NCBI GenBank assembly: GCA_027314025.1
Contig: DAHVCP010000058.1
Coordinates: 89,711-131,447, forward strand
Origin: Acidobacteriota bacterium
GTDB taxonomy: Bacteria; Acidobacteriota; Terriglobia; Terriglobales; SCQP01
Length of the DNA: 41,737 nucleotides
Direction of reading: 5' to 3'
In this document: positions 1 through 7,779 of the stretch, piece by piece
Layout: every line of letters begins with the position of its first letter
Numbering within the stretch: position 1 is the first letter of the stretch
The notes under the pieces: model-generated
What the model was told of the DNA's origin: nothing
The model's database searches: none
Seen by the model: only the letters and a program-made list of their open reading frames with translations
Program-made: the position numbers and the translations under genes

Positions 1-524
1 ATCCACGCCGGATCGGGCACGGTCACGCGCAGTCCGCCGTTGATAGCTGATACCAGGAGCGCGATCGCTCCCGCGTCCTTGCGCACCAGCCGGCCGCGGC
101 AGCCGCGCAAGGCGCCGGCGATGATTTCCACCTCATCGCCCAGCCGCGCCGCGGGCAAAGGGTCGAAACGCCAGCCGCTGGCCAGCAGCCGCTCAATCGC
201 CGCCAGCTCCTCCGCCGCCACCGGCGCCGGCCCCCGCTCATTGCGCACGAACCAAAGAAATCCCGGGGCCTGCACCGCCCGCCGCCGCTCGGCCTCCTCC
301 AGCCGCACGAACACATAGGAAGGAAACAGAGGCGCGGCTATGGTCTTGCACCGGTCACTCCACGCGCGGCGGACACGGACCGTGGGCCAAAACACCTCCC
401 ACTCCCGCTGGCGGAAATAGGTCTCCACCTTCTGCTCGTGCCGCGGCCGCGTATAGGCGGCAAGCCACGGAGCGTCGCCCGCGGTGGCATTCGGCCCAGC
501 CGAAATCCCGCATCCTGAATTCAG
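1..524 (-). CDS. UpxY/NusG-like transcription antiterminator, 3' end beyond window
   Basis: The reading frame carries the NusG N-terminal pattern WLAAYTRPRHEQKV, then FWPTVRVRRAWSD, then PLFPSYVFVRL, followed by a KOW-like stretch (LGDEVEIIAGALRGCRGR). This is the layout of the NusG paralogues (UpxY/RfaH type) that accompany polysaccharide loci and act on elongating RNA polymerase. No stop codon occurs before position 1, so the C-terminus is cut by the window. The frame has no ATG, GTG or TTG between an upstream TAA and the conserved domain. A CTG at 524-522 sits 5 nt after a GGAGG (534-530), so I place the start there. A frameshift or another rare start is the alternative. The product family is fairly sure and the start is not. 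Confidence 0.75.
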   Translation of the reverse strand, partial: MNSGCGISAGPNATAGDAPWLAAYTRPRHEQKVETYFRQREWEVFWPTVRVRRAWSDRCKTIAAPLFPSYVFVRLEEAERRRAVQAPGFLWFVRNERGPAPVAAEELAAIERLLASGWRFDPLPAARLGDEVEIIAGALRGCRGRLVRKDAGAIALLVSAINGGLRVTVPDPAW

Positions 525-856
525 ATAGACCTCCGGCCTGTTGGTCCCACCTCCGGCGCGTTACATCGGCCAGCGCCGCCGGCATCTCCCAACCTCTCTC
601 AATCGGCATTCAGTATATGCGGCAAGGAATTACCGGCGCAAGCATCGAAACACCCTAGCAGTGACCGTTCGCAAAGGACCATCCGCCGGCGCTGCCTGCC
701 ATCACCCCGATGGCGCCTCGTTCCGGCCGCCGCGACGGACCCGGGGGCGCCGCTGGGGAGCCTCCTGGCCTGCCCGGCCCGGCCCCATCCCGCCGCCGAC
801 GTTCCGCCGGAGCCGGTGCCGCCGCTGGCCGGCCGCGCGGGCCCGCCGCCGCTCCG
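525..856. other. Intergenic region, no gene seen
   Basis: About 330 bases between the antiterminator and the M23 gene. Apart from the promoter-like boxes at 612-641 I see no convincing coding frame or RNA structure. Open frames here are continuations of shadows of neighbouring genes. Confidence 0.5.
612..641 (-). promoter_or_regulatory. Putative sigma70 promoter of the UpxY-like gene
   Basis: Read on the minus strand, TTGCGC (641-636) and TATACT (617-612) are separated by 18 nt. Transcription would begin near 605, about 80 nt upstream of the proposed CTG start. Confidence 0.45.
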
Positions 857-1699
857 CTACAGATACGGATAGGGATTGACCGGGACGTTGTGGATGCGCA
901 CTTCGTAGTGCACGTGCGGCCCGGTGCTGCGTCCGGAGTCGCCGCTATAGGCGATGACCTCGCCTTGGGTAACGTGTTCGCCGACGGCGACGGCGAAGGC
1001 GGAGAGATGGGCGTAGAGCGTCTTGAAGCCGTGGCCCTGATTGACGATGACGCAGTTGCCGTACCCGCCGAAGCGGGAGGCCCAAACGACGACGCCGCTG
1101 GCGGTGACGTGCACCGGCGTGCCGACATCCACGGCGATGTCAATGCCGGGATGGAACGAGCCTTCCCCGGTAAACGGATCGCGGCGTTCACCGAAGGGGC
1201 TGGAGATCCAGCCCTGCACCGGCCAAATGTCGGGGCGCCACAACTGTTCGCCCAGGTGGTCCAATAGCCGCCCGTCCAGCGCGCCCGTCTCCAGGGCCTC
1301 AAAGCTTTGCAGGCTGGCGGAATACAAATGCGCCGTGCTGGCGCTGTCGCTGACTTCCTGCAAATGGCCGCCGGGGGTCTGCTTGCCGCCGAAGCTGTAC
1401 AGCGAGGAGACCTCGCTGGCGAGCGAGCCGAGGCTGGCGACTTCGGCCCGCGTGCGGCGGGTTTCCCGCCGCGCCGAAGCCAGCTGGCGAACCAGCGCCG
1501 CCCGCTCCTGCCGCAGATCGTGCAGCGCGCGCACCTTGGTCAGCATGTGGGTGTAGGAGCCGGCCAAGCCGAGCAGGGTGCCGGCGCCGACAACCGCGAA
1601 GACGACGAACAGCACCACCCACTGCACGGGGATGGGGATGCGGCGCAACTGGCCGTCCCAGTCATGCGTGACAATAAAGATGTAATAGCGCTTACGCAC
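857..1699 (-). CDS. M23 family murein endopeptidase, membrane anchored
   Basis: Probable zinc endopeptidase that cuts peptidoglycan cross-links in the periplasm. From the GTG start the product is 280 residues. A short cytoplasmic segment (MRKRYYIFIVTHD) is followed by one membrane helix around residues 26-47, a coiled-coil-like region around 54-100, and a C-terminal LytM/peptidase M23 domain. The zinc ligands are visible: H183 and D187 in HPGID, and H264 in HVH, with H231 in the YAH motif. The start is GTG at 1699 because the protein from MRKRYY onward matches the usual N-terminus of this family; an ATG at 1753 would add 18 unlike residues. It is not overlapped by a neighbour and is probably transcribed alone. 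An architecture with an N-terminal helix, coiled coil and LytM domain is typical of regulators or hydrolases in cell division and elongation. Confidence 0.88.
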   Translation of the reverse strand: MRKRYYIFIVTHDWDGQLRRIPIPVQWVVLFVVFAVVGAGTLLGLAGSYTHMLTKVRALHDLRQERAALVRQLASARRETRRTRAEVASLGSLASEVSSLYSFGGKQTPGGHLQEVSDSASTAHLYSASLQSFEALETGALDGRLLDHLGEQLWRPDIWPVQGWISSPFGERRDPFTGEGSFHPGIDIAVDVGTPVHVTASGVVVWASRFGGYGNCVIVNQGHGFKTLYAHLSAFAVAVGEHVTQGEVIAYSGDSGRSTGPHVHYEVRIHNVPVNPYPYL

Positions 1700-1885
1700 G
1701 GTGGCCGCTTGCGGAGACTCTCGGAATGTAGCAACGCCACCGCGGGGTGTCAAGGTACGGGCGGCCAGGCCGGCCAGCCGCCGCCGGGCCCGGCCCGGAG
1801 CTGTCCGTGGGAACAGGGCGGACGGAACGAGCGGCGCCCGCTGGCCTGGCGGACGGTCCGGCGCGGAGCGGCGAGCGCAGGGACG

Positions 1886-2425
1886 CTAGGCGGATTCCAT
1901 TTCCAGGCGGCGCAGATACTCGGCGCGGCCGCGCTGCACCGCCTCCAGGGCCGCGGCGCGGGGCGACCAGCCCTGGCTGGCGACATGCTTGCGCTCCAGC
2001 GTCTTATAACTGCGGAAGAAGTGCTCGATCAGGCGCAACTCGTCCTCGGTGACATCCTCCAGTTCGCGGACGTTGCGATAGGTGGGGTCATCCACGGCGG
2101 CGGCCAGAATTTTGTCGTCCTCGCCCTTCTCGTCTTGCATCTTGAGCAAGCCGATGGGCCGCGCGCGAACCATCACCCCGATATCCAGCGGCTCGCTGAT
2201 CATCACCAGGATATCCACCGGATCGCCGTCCTCGGCGATGGTGCCGGGGATGAAGCCGTAGGCGGTGGGATAGAACATGGACGAATAGAGCACCCGGTCC
2301 AGGCGAAACACGCCGAGATGCACGTCGTATTCATATTTGGTGCGGGTGCCGCGGGGGATTTCGATGATGGCGTGAACCTGCTCCGGCGCTTCGGCGCCGA
2401 TCGGCAGATCCTTCAAATTACCCAT
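1886..2425 (-). CDS. ppa: Inorganic pyrophosphatase, family I
   Basis: Cytoplasmic enzyme that hydrolyses pyrophosphate to two phosphates and so pulls biosynthetic reactions forward. The 179-residue product has the family I signature GDPVDILV with its metal-binding aspartates, the upstream EIPRGTRTKYEYD segment with substrate-binding lysine, arginine and tyrosine residues, and YPTAYGFIPGT. Length and motif order are normal for soluble bacterial PPases. The ATG at 2425 has no Shine-Dalgarno sequence; instead a TACAAT box lies 5 nt upstream, which suggests a leaderless message. Flanked by the M23 gene downstream and the YycJ-like gene upstream on the same strand, with spacers of about 50 bp or more. 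Confidence 0.95.
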   Translation of the reverse strand: MGNLKDLPIGAEAPEQVHAIIEIPRGTRTKYEYDVHLGVFRLDRVLYSSMFYPTAYGFIPGTIAEDGDPVDILVMISEPLDIGVMVRARPIGLLKMQDEKGEDDKILAAAVDDPTYRNVRELEDVTEDELRLIEHFFRSYKTLERKHVASQGWSPRAAALEAVQRGRAEYLRRLEMESA

Positions 2426-2430
2426 GCCTG

Positions 2431-2436
2431 ATTGTA
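2431..2436 (-). promoter_or_regulatory. -10 box directly before ppa
   Basis: TACAAT read on the minus strand ends 5 nt before the ppa ATG, so transcription would begin at or next to the start codon. No good -35 box is visible. Confidence 0.45.
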
Positions 2437-2477
2437 TCGGAGCGGTGCGGCAGCTCGCCGCCGGCGGCCAGCCGGGC

Positions 2478-3257
2478 TTAGAAAAACAGCGGCGCGAGCG
2501 GCGCGTCCTGTGGCGCGACGCACAAACGCGGGCGGTAACCGCGATAGGCGAGGGCGCGTTCGGCGGCCAGTTGCGCCAGCGCGGGGAGATTGTTTTGCCG
2601 GCTTAGGTGCGCCAGCACCAGACAGGCGGCGCGGCCGTCGAACTCGCCGGTCAAATATTCCGCCAGCCCGTCGTTGGACAGATGCCCCACGGAACTGAGT
2701 ACGCGCTGCTTGAGGGCCCAATCGTAGGGTCCGGTCTTCAACATCTCCAAATCGTGATTGGCCTCGGCCATTAAGCCGTCGCAACCTTGCATGGCCCGGC
2801 GCACGGCGGGCGTGAGATGGCCGAGATCGGTGATGATGCCGAGCTTGACGCCTTCGGCGCGGAAGGTGAAGGCCACCGGCTCGGCGGCGTCATGCGGCAC
2901 CGGAACGGGATTCACCTCGATGTCGCCGATGGTGAAAGGGGCGTCGCTGCGGAACGCCTCCCAGCGCGCGATGCGCTCCGCCATCGGCCCCAGCGCCTGG
3001 CGGGTTCCGCGGTTGGCGTAGACGGGAACGGCGAAATCGGCGGCCAGCAGGCGCAGGCCCTGAATATGGTCATGGTGCTCGTGGCTCAGGAGGATGGCGT
3101 GCACCGGCCCGTCCACGCCGGCAGCGGCCATGCGGCGGCGAATTTCCCGGCGGCTGAAACCAGCGTCCACTACGACGGTGGTGCGCGTGGTGGAAATGAC
3201 CGTGCAATTGCCGCGGCTACCGCTGCCCAAAATGGAAAGGCGCACCACGCCGACCAT
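2478..3257 (-). CDS. MBL-fold metallo-hydrolase, YycJ/WalJ-like
   Basis: A 259-residue metallo-beta-lactamase-fold hydrolase. It opens with LSILGSGSRGNCT, has the metal motif HEHHDH at residues 59-64, an aspartate in GIITDLGH, and the downstream GHLSN and LAHLSRQNN histidines. This arrangement matches the YycJ/WalJ group of probable phosphodiesterases or nucleases. In Firmicutes yycJ lies with the WalRK two-component system; no such partners are near here. The frame stays open far upstream, but the conserved domain begins at the ATG at 3257, so the longer reading is not used. Divergent from the hypothetical gene at 3615. Confidence 0.85.
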   Translation of the reverse strand: MVGVVRLSILGSGSRGNCTVISTTRTTVVVDAGFSRREIRRRMAAAGVDGPVHAILLSHEHHDHIQGLRLLAADFAVPVYANRGTRQALGPMAERIARWEAFRSDAPFTIGDIEVNPVPVPHDAAEPVAFTFRAEGVKLGIITDLGHLTPAVRRAMQGCDGLMAEANHDLEMLKTGPYDWALKQRVLSSVGHLSNDGLAEYLTGEFDGRAACLVLAHLSRQNNLPALAQLAAERALAYRGYRPRLCVAPQDAPLAPLFF

Positions 3258-3614
3258 GTTAACAGTGGATCGCCGCGGGGGCGATTGCTCGCGCCGGTTC
3301 TGTGCGGGATCGCTCGCCTCCTCGGGAGGCCCGCTGGCTTGGGGGCGCTCGCCGCGTGCAAGCGGCGCGGATGGTAGCGCCGGTGCGGGGCACCGCAGGC
3401 CCGCGCGCGGCCGGCACCAGCAGCTTGGCCGAAACTTTCGCCGGCGCCCGGCAATCTGAATAGGGGAATCCGGATGGGCACCCCGCCGGTCCATTGGCCA
3501 GTTGCGCGGCGCCGGCGGCGGCCGGGAGAATGCCGGGCAAGCGCGCTGCCGGCGATGGGCTCGCGCCGGCCCAGCCCGCGCTAGCGGGTAGCGCGGAGGC
3601 CTGAGGGGGAGGAC
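3258..3614. other. Divergent intergenic region, no gene seen
   Basis: About 360 very GC-rich bases between the YycJ-like gene and the hypothetical gene at 3615. It should contain both promoters, but I find no convincing paired boxes. The sequence has many short inverted GC blocks similar in character to the repeat family described elsewhere, too degenerate to call as a copy. Confidence 0.4.
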
Positions 3615-4265
3615 ATGGAACAATGGCCCGAAGGCAACGACATGGGAAGGCCGCGGCGGCAGCCCGGCGAGGGCCCGGTGGCGCGGGAAACGCTGAGCGA
3701 ACTGTTCCATGCGTTGGTGGACAAGAATTATTCCGCCATCGGCCTGAGCGACGCCGAGCTGGCCGATTACGTGACCCAGCTGCTGGTGGCCTTCGCGCGG
3801 CCGGCGGAGGTATACGCGGTGCACGACCGGCAAGGGCGGCAGCTGCAAAACTTGGGCGCGTTGCTGGCCGCCAGCGATCCGGTGCATGGCGGCGCGGCGT
3901 CGTTCGAGCGGGAGGCGGCGGTGCGCCGCCACATCGGCGATTTCGCCCTGTTTTTCACCGGGATGTTTCCCGAGAGCCTGCGCGGGCGGCGGGGCGAAGA
4001 CCGGCTGCTGGAGTATGTCGCCGCGGGCAAGGAGTCCTATCAGATCGTCAGCGCCTACGAAGAGACGCGGGCGGAGTGCGAGCCGCCGCCGGAGCTGGCG
4101 GCGCTGGCGCTGCCGGTGGCCGAGGAGGCCGCGCCGCGGGCGGCGCTGTTCGCCGCCCTGGCGCGGCAGTTCGAACGCTGCATGTACGGGCTGAATTTGG
4201 TGAAGAGCGAGATCGCCAGCTACGGCGGCCCGGAGTATCAGGCGGCGCGCGACCTGCTGATGTAA
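3615..4265 (+). CDS. Conserved hypothetical protein
   Basis: I do not recognise a named family. The 216-residue product is soluble, without signal peptide or membrane helices. After a short polar N-terminus it is mostly helical and acidic, with segments such as RHIGDFALFFTGMFPE and SYQIVSAYEET, and a Leu/Ala-rich C-terminal helix ending LMYG-like residues before the stop. A strong Shine-Dalgarno sequence (GGGGGAGG, about 3-4 nt before the ATG) fixes the start. The gene ends 11 nt before the FmdB gene, so the two probably form an operon, although the FmdB gene may also have its own start signal. No catalytic motif is evident. Confidence 0.8.
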   Translation: MEQWPEGNDMGRPRRQPGEGPVARETLSELFHALVDKNYSAIGLSDAELADYVTQLLVAFARPAEVYAVHDRQGRQLQNLGALLAASDPVHGGAASFEREAAVRRHIGDFALFFTGMFPESLRGRRGEDRLLEYVAAGKESYQIVSAYEETRAECEPPPELAALALPVAEEAAPRAALFAALARQFERCMYGLNLVKSEIASYGGPEYQAARDLLM

Positions 4266-4276
4266 ACTACGGTTAA

Positions 4277-4603
4277 ATGCCTCTGTATGAATATCAATGT
4301 CCCGCCTGCGGCCGGCGCGTGGAGAAGATCCAGCCGGTAACGGCGCCCGAGACGGAGACCTGCGTTTGCGGGGGCAAGATGGAACGGCTGCTTTCCGCCC
4401 CAGCGATTCAGTTCAAAGGCTCCGGGTGGTACATCACCGATTACGCGCACAAGAGCGGCAGCCCGGCCAACGGCGAGAGCAAAGCGGGCGAAAAGAGCGG
4501 GGACAAGAGCGGGGAGAAGGCCGCGGAAAAGCCGGCGGCGAAAGCCGCCGAGAGCGGCACGGCCAAGCCGGCGCCGGCGGCCAGCTCCAGCGATTCAAAA
4601 TAG
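4277..4603 (+). CDS. FmdB-family zinc ribbon protein
   Basis: A 108-residue protein. The first 45 residues form the FmdB putative regulatory zinc ribbon: MPLYEYQCPACG with C8 and C11, then C29 and C31 in ETCVCGGKM, and the family sequence IQFKGSGWYITDYA. The remaining residues are a low-complexity tail of Lys, Ala, Glu, Ser and Gly, likely disordered. The role of FmdB proteins is poorly known; regulatory functions have been suggested. It starts 11 nt after the upstream hypothetical gene. A TAAACT box (4263-4268) lies 8 nt before its ATG, which fits the leaderless pattern seen elsewhere in the window. Confidence 0.9.
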   Translation: MPLYEYQCPACGRRVEKIQPVTAPETETCVCGGKMERLLSAPAIQFKGSGWYITDYAHKSGSPANGESKAGEKSGDKSGEKAAEKPAAKAAESGTAKPAPAASSSDSK

Positions 4604-4849
4604 CGCGGGCGGGCGCGAGGCCCAAGACCGGGCGGCACGGAAGCCCGCCGCGCGGCGGTGCGGTCCGGGCCGACGGCGGCTTGAACTCGCGGGCTGCGGC
4701 GATTGGACGCCGAGGCGTGGGGCCGAGGTTGGGCAGGGAAGGCTTGCAATTGCCCCATCGCGCGCCGCGTGGGCGCCGAGGTGACCGCGAGTCGGCTGCG
4801 GCAGCGCCAACGCCCGCGTTGCCGGTTCGGCGCGCGGCCGGCCGCCGGC

Positions 4850-5197
4850 CTAGGGCGCGGGATTTGGCTGCATCACGGCCAGCTCATTGCCGCTGGGATC
4901 AGTAAAGTGGAATCGGCGTCCGCCGGGGAATGCGAATATCGGCGCCGTGATCCGGCCCCCGACCGCCAGCACCTTGGACTCCATCGCCTCGATCTCGGCC
5001 GTTTCGATGATGGCCAGTGGGGCGCCGCTGCGGTCACGATGGGCGTTGCATCCGCCCTCCAGGCCGGCGCCAGAGAACGTGGCGTAGTCAGGGCCGAAAT
5101 CCTCGAAATGCCATCCAAAGAGGCCGGCGTAGAAGGCCTTGAGCGCCGCGATTTCCCGCGCGGGCAGCTCCAAATACACAATTTGGCGATCGGGCAT
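4850..5197 (-). CDS. VOC family protein (glyoxalase/dioxygenase fold)
   Basis: A 115-residue single-domain protein of the vicinal oxygen chelate fold: IVYLELPA...LKAFYAGLFGW at the start, a central GGRITAPIF loop and the C-terminal FTDPSGNELAVMQ segment. Members bind a metal and act on varied small molecules; the substrate cannot be told from the sequence. The usual N-terminal metal histidine is replaced by glutamate (YLELP), which is common in uncharacterised members. The ATG at 5197 has a good Shine-Dalgarno sequence (GGAGG, 6 nt upstream), so longer readings are rejected. It lies 62 bp after hemB on the same strand. Confidence 0.85.
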   Translation of the reverse strand: MPDRQIVYLELPAREIAALKAFYAGLFGWHFEDFGPDYATFSGAGLEGGCNAHRDRSGAPLAIIETAEIEAMESKVLAVGGRITAPIFAFPGGRRFHFTDPSGNELAVMQPNPAP

Positions 5198-5259
5198 GAT
5201 GCCTCCAAATAACCGTGGTCCGACTAAGCAAGCATCCGAAGCACCGGGTGGCGGCCGCA

Positions 5260-6243
5260 TTACCCGCGCAAGCCGCGGGCGGCGGCTTGGGCATAGTAGG
5301 TGACGATCCAATCGGCGCCGGCGCGGCGAATGGCGGTCAGCGTCTCCCACATGGCGCGGTCGCGATCCAGCCAGCCGCGGGCAGCGGCGGCTTCGATCAT
5401 GGCGTATTCACCGCTGACCTGATAGGCCGCCAGCGGAACGGTGAAGCGGCGGCGGGCCTGGCGCAGCAGGTCCAGGCAGGGCAAGGCGGGCTTGACCATC
5501 AGCGCGTCGGCGCCTTCCTGCCAATCGGCCGCCATCTCGGCCAGCGCTTCCCGGCCATTGGCCGGATCCATCTGATAGCCGGCGCGGTCGCCTTCCTGTG
5601 GCGCGGAGTCCGCGGCCTCGCGGAACGGGCCGTAGAACGCCGAAGCGTGCTTGGCGGAATAGGAAAGGATGGGCAGATGGGCGAAGCCGGCGGCGTCCAG
5701 CGCCTGGCGAATGGCGGCGACGCGGCCGTCCATCATGTCGCTGGGGGCCACCATGTCGGCGCCGGCGCGGGCGTGGGCGACGGCGGTGCGGGCCAGCAGG
5801 GGCAGCGTGGCGTCGTTATCCACACGCGGCTGCCCCTGGCGCCGCACCGGCACGCCGCAATGGCCGTGCGTGGTGTATTCGCAGAGGCAGACGTCGGTGA
5901 GGACGGCCAGTTCCGGAGCCGCTTGTTTGACCGCGCGCACCGCGCGCGGCACGATGCCGTCGTCGGCCCATGCGCCGCTGCCTTCGGGATCCTTCTGTTC
6001 CGGCAGGCCAAACACCAGCACGGCGGGAATGCCGAGCCCAGCGACGGCTTTCGCTGCTTCCGCCAGGCGATCCACGGAAAGATGGAATTGGCCGGGCAGC
6101 GAGGGGATTTCGCGCCGCACGCCCTTGCCGGGCACGGCGAACAGCGGGCAGATAAGGTTCTCGCGGTGCAGGCGCGTTTCGCGGGCCATGCGGCGCAGGA
6201 CCGGATGGTCCCGCAGGCGGCGCGGCCGGTGAACTGGAAACAT
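5260..6243 (-). CDS. hemB: Delta-aminolevulinic acid dehydratase (porphobilinogen synthase)
   Basis: Condenses two 5-aminolevulinate molecules to porphobilinogen in haem biosynthesis, in the cytoplasm. The 327-residue product carries both Schiff-base lysines, K198 in [16 protein letters not shown] and K251 in [12 protein letters not shown]. It also has the cysteine zinc site C119, C121 and C129 in [14 protein letters not shown], so it is the zinc-dependent type. The frame is open further upstream, but the ATG at 6243 begins the normal N-terminus ([10 protein letters not shown]). A TACACT box lies 6 nt before that ATG and no Shine-Dalgarno sequence is present, which suggests a leaderless message. 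trpS ends 49 bp upstream on the same strand, so readthrough from trpS is also possible. Confidence 0.96.
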   Translation of the reverse strand: MFPVHRPRRLRDHPVLRRMARETRLHRENLICPLFAVPGKGVRREIPSLPGQFHLSVDRLAEAAKAVAGLGIPAVLVFGLPEQKDPEGSGAWADDGIVPRAVRAVKQAAPELAVLTDVCLCEYTTHGHCGVPVRRQGQPRVDNDATLPLLARTAVAHARAGADMVAPSDMMDGRVAAIRQALDAAGFAHLPILSYSAKHASAFYGPFREAADSAPQEGDRAGYQMDPANGREALAEMAADWQEGADALMVKPALPCLDLLRQARRRFTVPLAAYQVSGEYAMIEAAAARGWLDRDRAMWETLTAIRRAGADWIVTYYAQAAARGLRG

Positions 6244-6249
6244 AAGGCC

Positions 6250-6255
6250 AGTGTA
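6250..6255 (-). promoter_or_regulatory. -10 box directly before hemB
   Basis: TACACT on the minus strand with a 6-nt gap to the hemB ATG. The same box and gap occur before trpC. No -35 box recognised. Confidence 0.4.
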
Positions 6256-6292
6256 GGAGATTCCCGCCGGCGACGGTGGCGCGGGAGGGCGA

Positions 6293-7261
6293 TCAAGCGC
6301 CGGCACCTACGGCGCGGCGGACAGGGCGCATACGGCGCTCGGCGCGCGCGCGGGCGCGTTCGCCGCCCGCGGCGAGGACGCGGTGCAGGCGGTCACGATC
6401 TTCCATCCAGGTGGTGAAGATGCGCCGCGGCTCGGCCAGCGAGCGCTCGATGGCTTGGAACAGCGCGTCCTTGGCCACCGCCCAGCCGGTGCCGCCGGCC
6501 ATCAGCCGGGCACGCAAATCGGCGGCTTCCTCGGCGCTGGCGAAGTGGCGAAAGAGCTGGAAGACGGGCGACGCGTCGGCGTCCTTTGGGGCCTCGACCG
6601 GGGTGGAGTCGGTTTGGATCTGCATGACGCGCTTGCGCAGTGCCGCGGTGGGAGCGAACAGCGGGATGGTGTTGTTGTAGCTCTTGCTCATCTTCCGGCC
6701 GTCCAGGCCGGGGATGGTCTGCACCTCTTCCCGAATCAGCGGCTCGGGCGGGACCAAGATGTCGCCATAGGTGTGGTTGAAGCGGAGGGCGATGTCGCGG
6801 CAGATCTCGACATGCTGCTTTTGGTCCTTGCCCACGGGGACGAAGTTGGCGTCAAACGCCAGGATGTCCGCCGACATCAGCACGGGATAGGTATAGGTGC
6901 CGGCGCTGACCTCGCGTTCCTGCGCGACGGCGTCCTTGTACGCGTGGGCGCGGTCCAAAACGCCCTTGGCGGTGAAGCAGCTCAGGATCCAGCTCAGTTC
7001 CATCACCTGCGGCACGTCGCTCTGGCGGTAGAGCAGCGTTCGCTCCGGATCCAGCCCCAGGGCCAGCCAGGTGGCGGCGACTTCGTCACTGTAGGCGCGC
7101 AGCGCCTTGCCGTCATGCAGCGTGGTCAGGGCGTGGTAATCGGCGATGAAATAGAGGGCGTCGTATTGCCGCGCCAGTTCCAGGGCGGGACGGAACATGC
7201 CCAGCAAATTGCCCAAATGGGGTTGGCCGCTGGGCTTGATGCCGGTGAGGGCGATGGGCAT
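6293..7261 (-). CDS. trpS: Tryptophan--tRNA ligase
   Basis: Class I aminoacyl-tRNA synthetase that charges tRNA-Trp. The 322-residue product has the HIGH-type signature PHLGN at residues 14-18, the KMSKS signature at 190-194, and the tryptophan pocket region with [12 protein letters not shown] and [12 protein letters not shown]. Length is normal for bacterial TrpS. The gene lies between tRNA-Arg and hemB on the same strand. No T-box or attenuator-like leader is apparent in the 57 bases separating it from the tRNA. Confidence 0.96.
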   Translation of the reverse strand: MPIALTGIKPSGQPHLGNLLGMFRPALELARQYDALYFIADYHALTTLHDGKALRAYSDEVAATWLALGLDPERTLLYRQSDVPQVMELSWILSCFTAKGVLDRAHAYKDAVAQEREVSAGTYTYPVLMSADILAFDANFVPVGKDQKQHVEICRDIALRFNHTYGDILVPPEPLIREEVQTIPGLDGRKMSKSYNNTIPLFAPTAALRKRVMQIQTDSTPVEAPKDADASPVFQLFRHFASAEEAADLRARLMAGGTGWAVAKDALFQAIERSLAEPRRIFTTWMEDRDRLHRVLAAGGERARARAERRMRPVRRAVGAGA

Positions 7262-7318
7262 GGGCGGTCAGAAGTAGTCGGGAAAGCCAAGACAGCGGAA
7301 CGGCATCCAGATGGTAGA

Positions 7319-7395
7319 TGGTACGCCTGGCAGGATTTGAACCTGCGACCTTTCGCTCCGGAGGCGAACGCTCTATCCAGCTGAGCTACAGGCGC
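7319..7395 (-). tRNA. tRNA-Arg (anticodon CCG)
   Basis: The minus strand folds as a full cloverleaf of 77 nt including an encoded CCA. The acceptor stem is GCGCCTG/CAGGCGT, with a G-U pair at position 1-72. The D-arm is GCTC...GAGC. The anticodon stem TTCGC/GCGAA encloses the loop CTCCGGA, and the T-arm is GCAGG-TTCAAAT-CCTGC. The anticodon is CCG, reading CGG arginine codons, which are common in this GC-rich window. Confidence 0.97.
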
Positions 7396-7779
7396 ACATG
7401 ACCCGACCCATTGATTTTACCCGCAGGCAGGCTCGGGCGGGACGATAACCGACGAAAGGGCCGCGGGAACCGAATGACGGGCGAGGGCTCCAGCCCCTGC
7501 GGCGAGGCGGACGAACGGGCCTGGGGACGCGGGCGGCCTTGTCCGCACCACGAATTGCGGGCCAGCGGCCAGCGCCCCCAGGCGCGGCGGGGGCGGGCTT
7601 TGCCCGCGGGCGCCGGGCTGAGGCGCACTCAGTCCAAAGGGGTTGCAGCCGCCCACCACTGGAGGTGTGAAAAGAGTAAATAGGGCGGGGCACGGGAGGA
7701 ACAAACCTCGATACAATCGAGGAACATCAGTCCCCTTGGGCCGGGTTGCGCGGCGGCGGGACGGAACCAACACGAACTT
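7396..7779. other. Divergent intergenic region with a palindrome
   Basis: About 380 GC-rich bases between tRNA-Arg and the PBP gene. Apart from the palindrome at 7706-7722 I see no coding frame with a start signal. I looked for RNase P RNA and tmRNA signatures and found none. Confidence 0.4.
7706..7722 (+). promoter_or_regulatory. Perfect inverted repeat overlapping a -10-like box
   Basis: CCTCGAT-ACA-ATCGAGG is a perfect 7-bp inverted repeat with a 3-nt centre. TACAAT (7712-7717) lies inside it. It is 57 bp before the PBP start, so it could be an operator on that gene's promoter. No -35 box is evident. Confidence 0.35.

Noticed and set aside
5215-6417. A 400-codon plus-strand frame opposite hemB
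   Set aside because: hemB on the minus strand has both active-site lysines and the zinc site; the plus frame is a shadow.
7396-7779. RNase P RNA, tmRNA or another structural RNA
   Set aside because: The characteristic conserved blocks were absent and the stretch looks like repeat-type GC-rich spacer.
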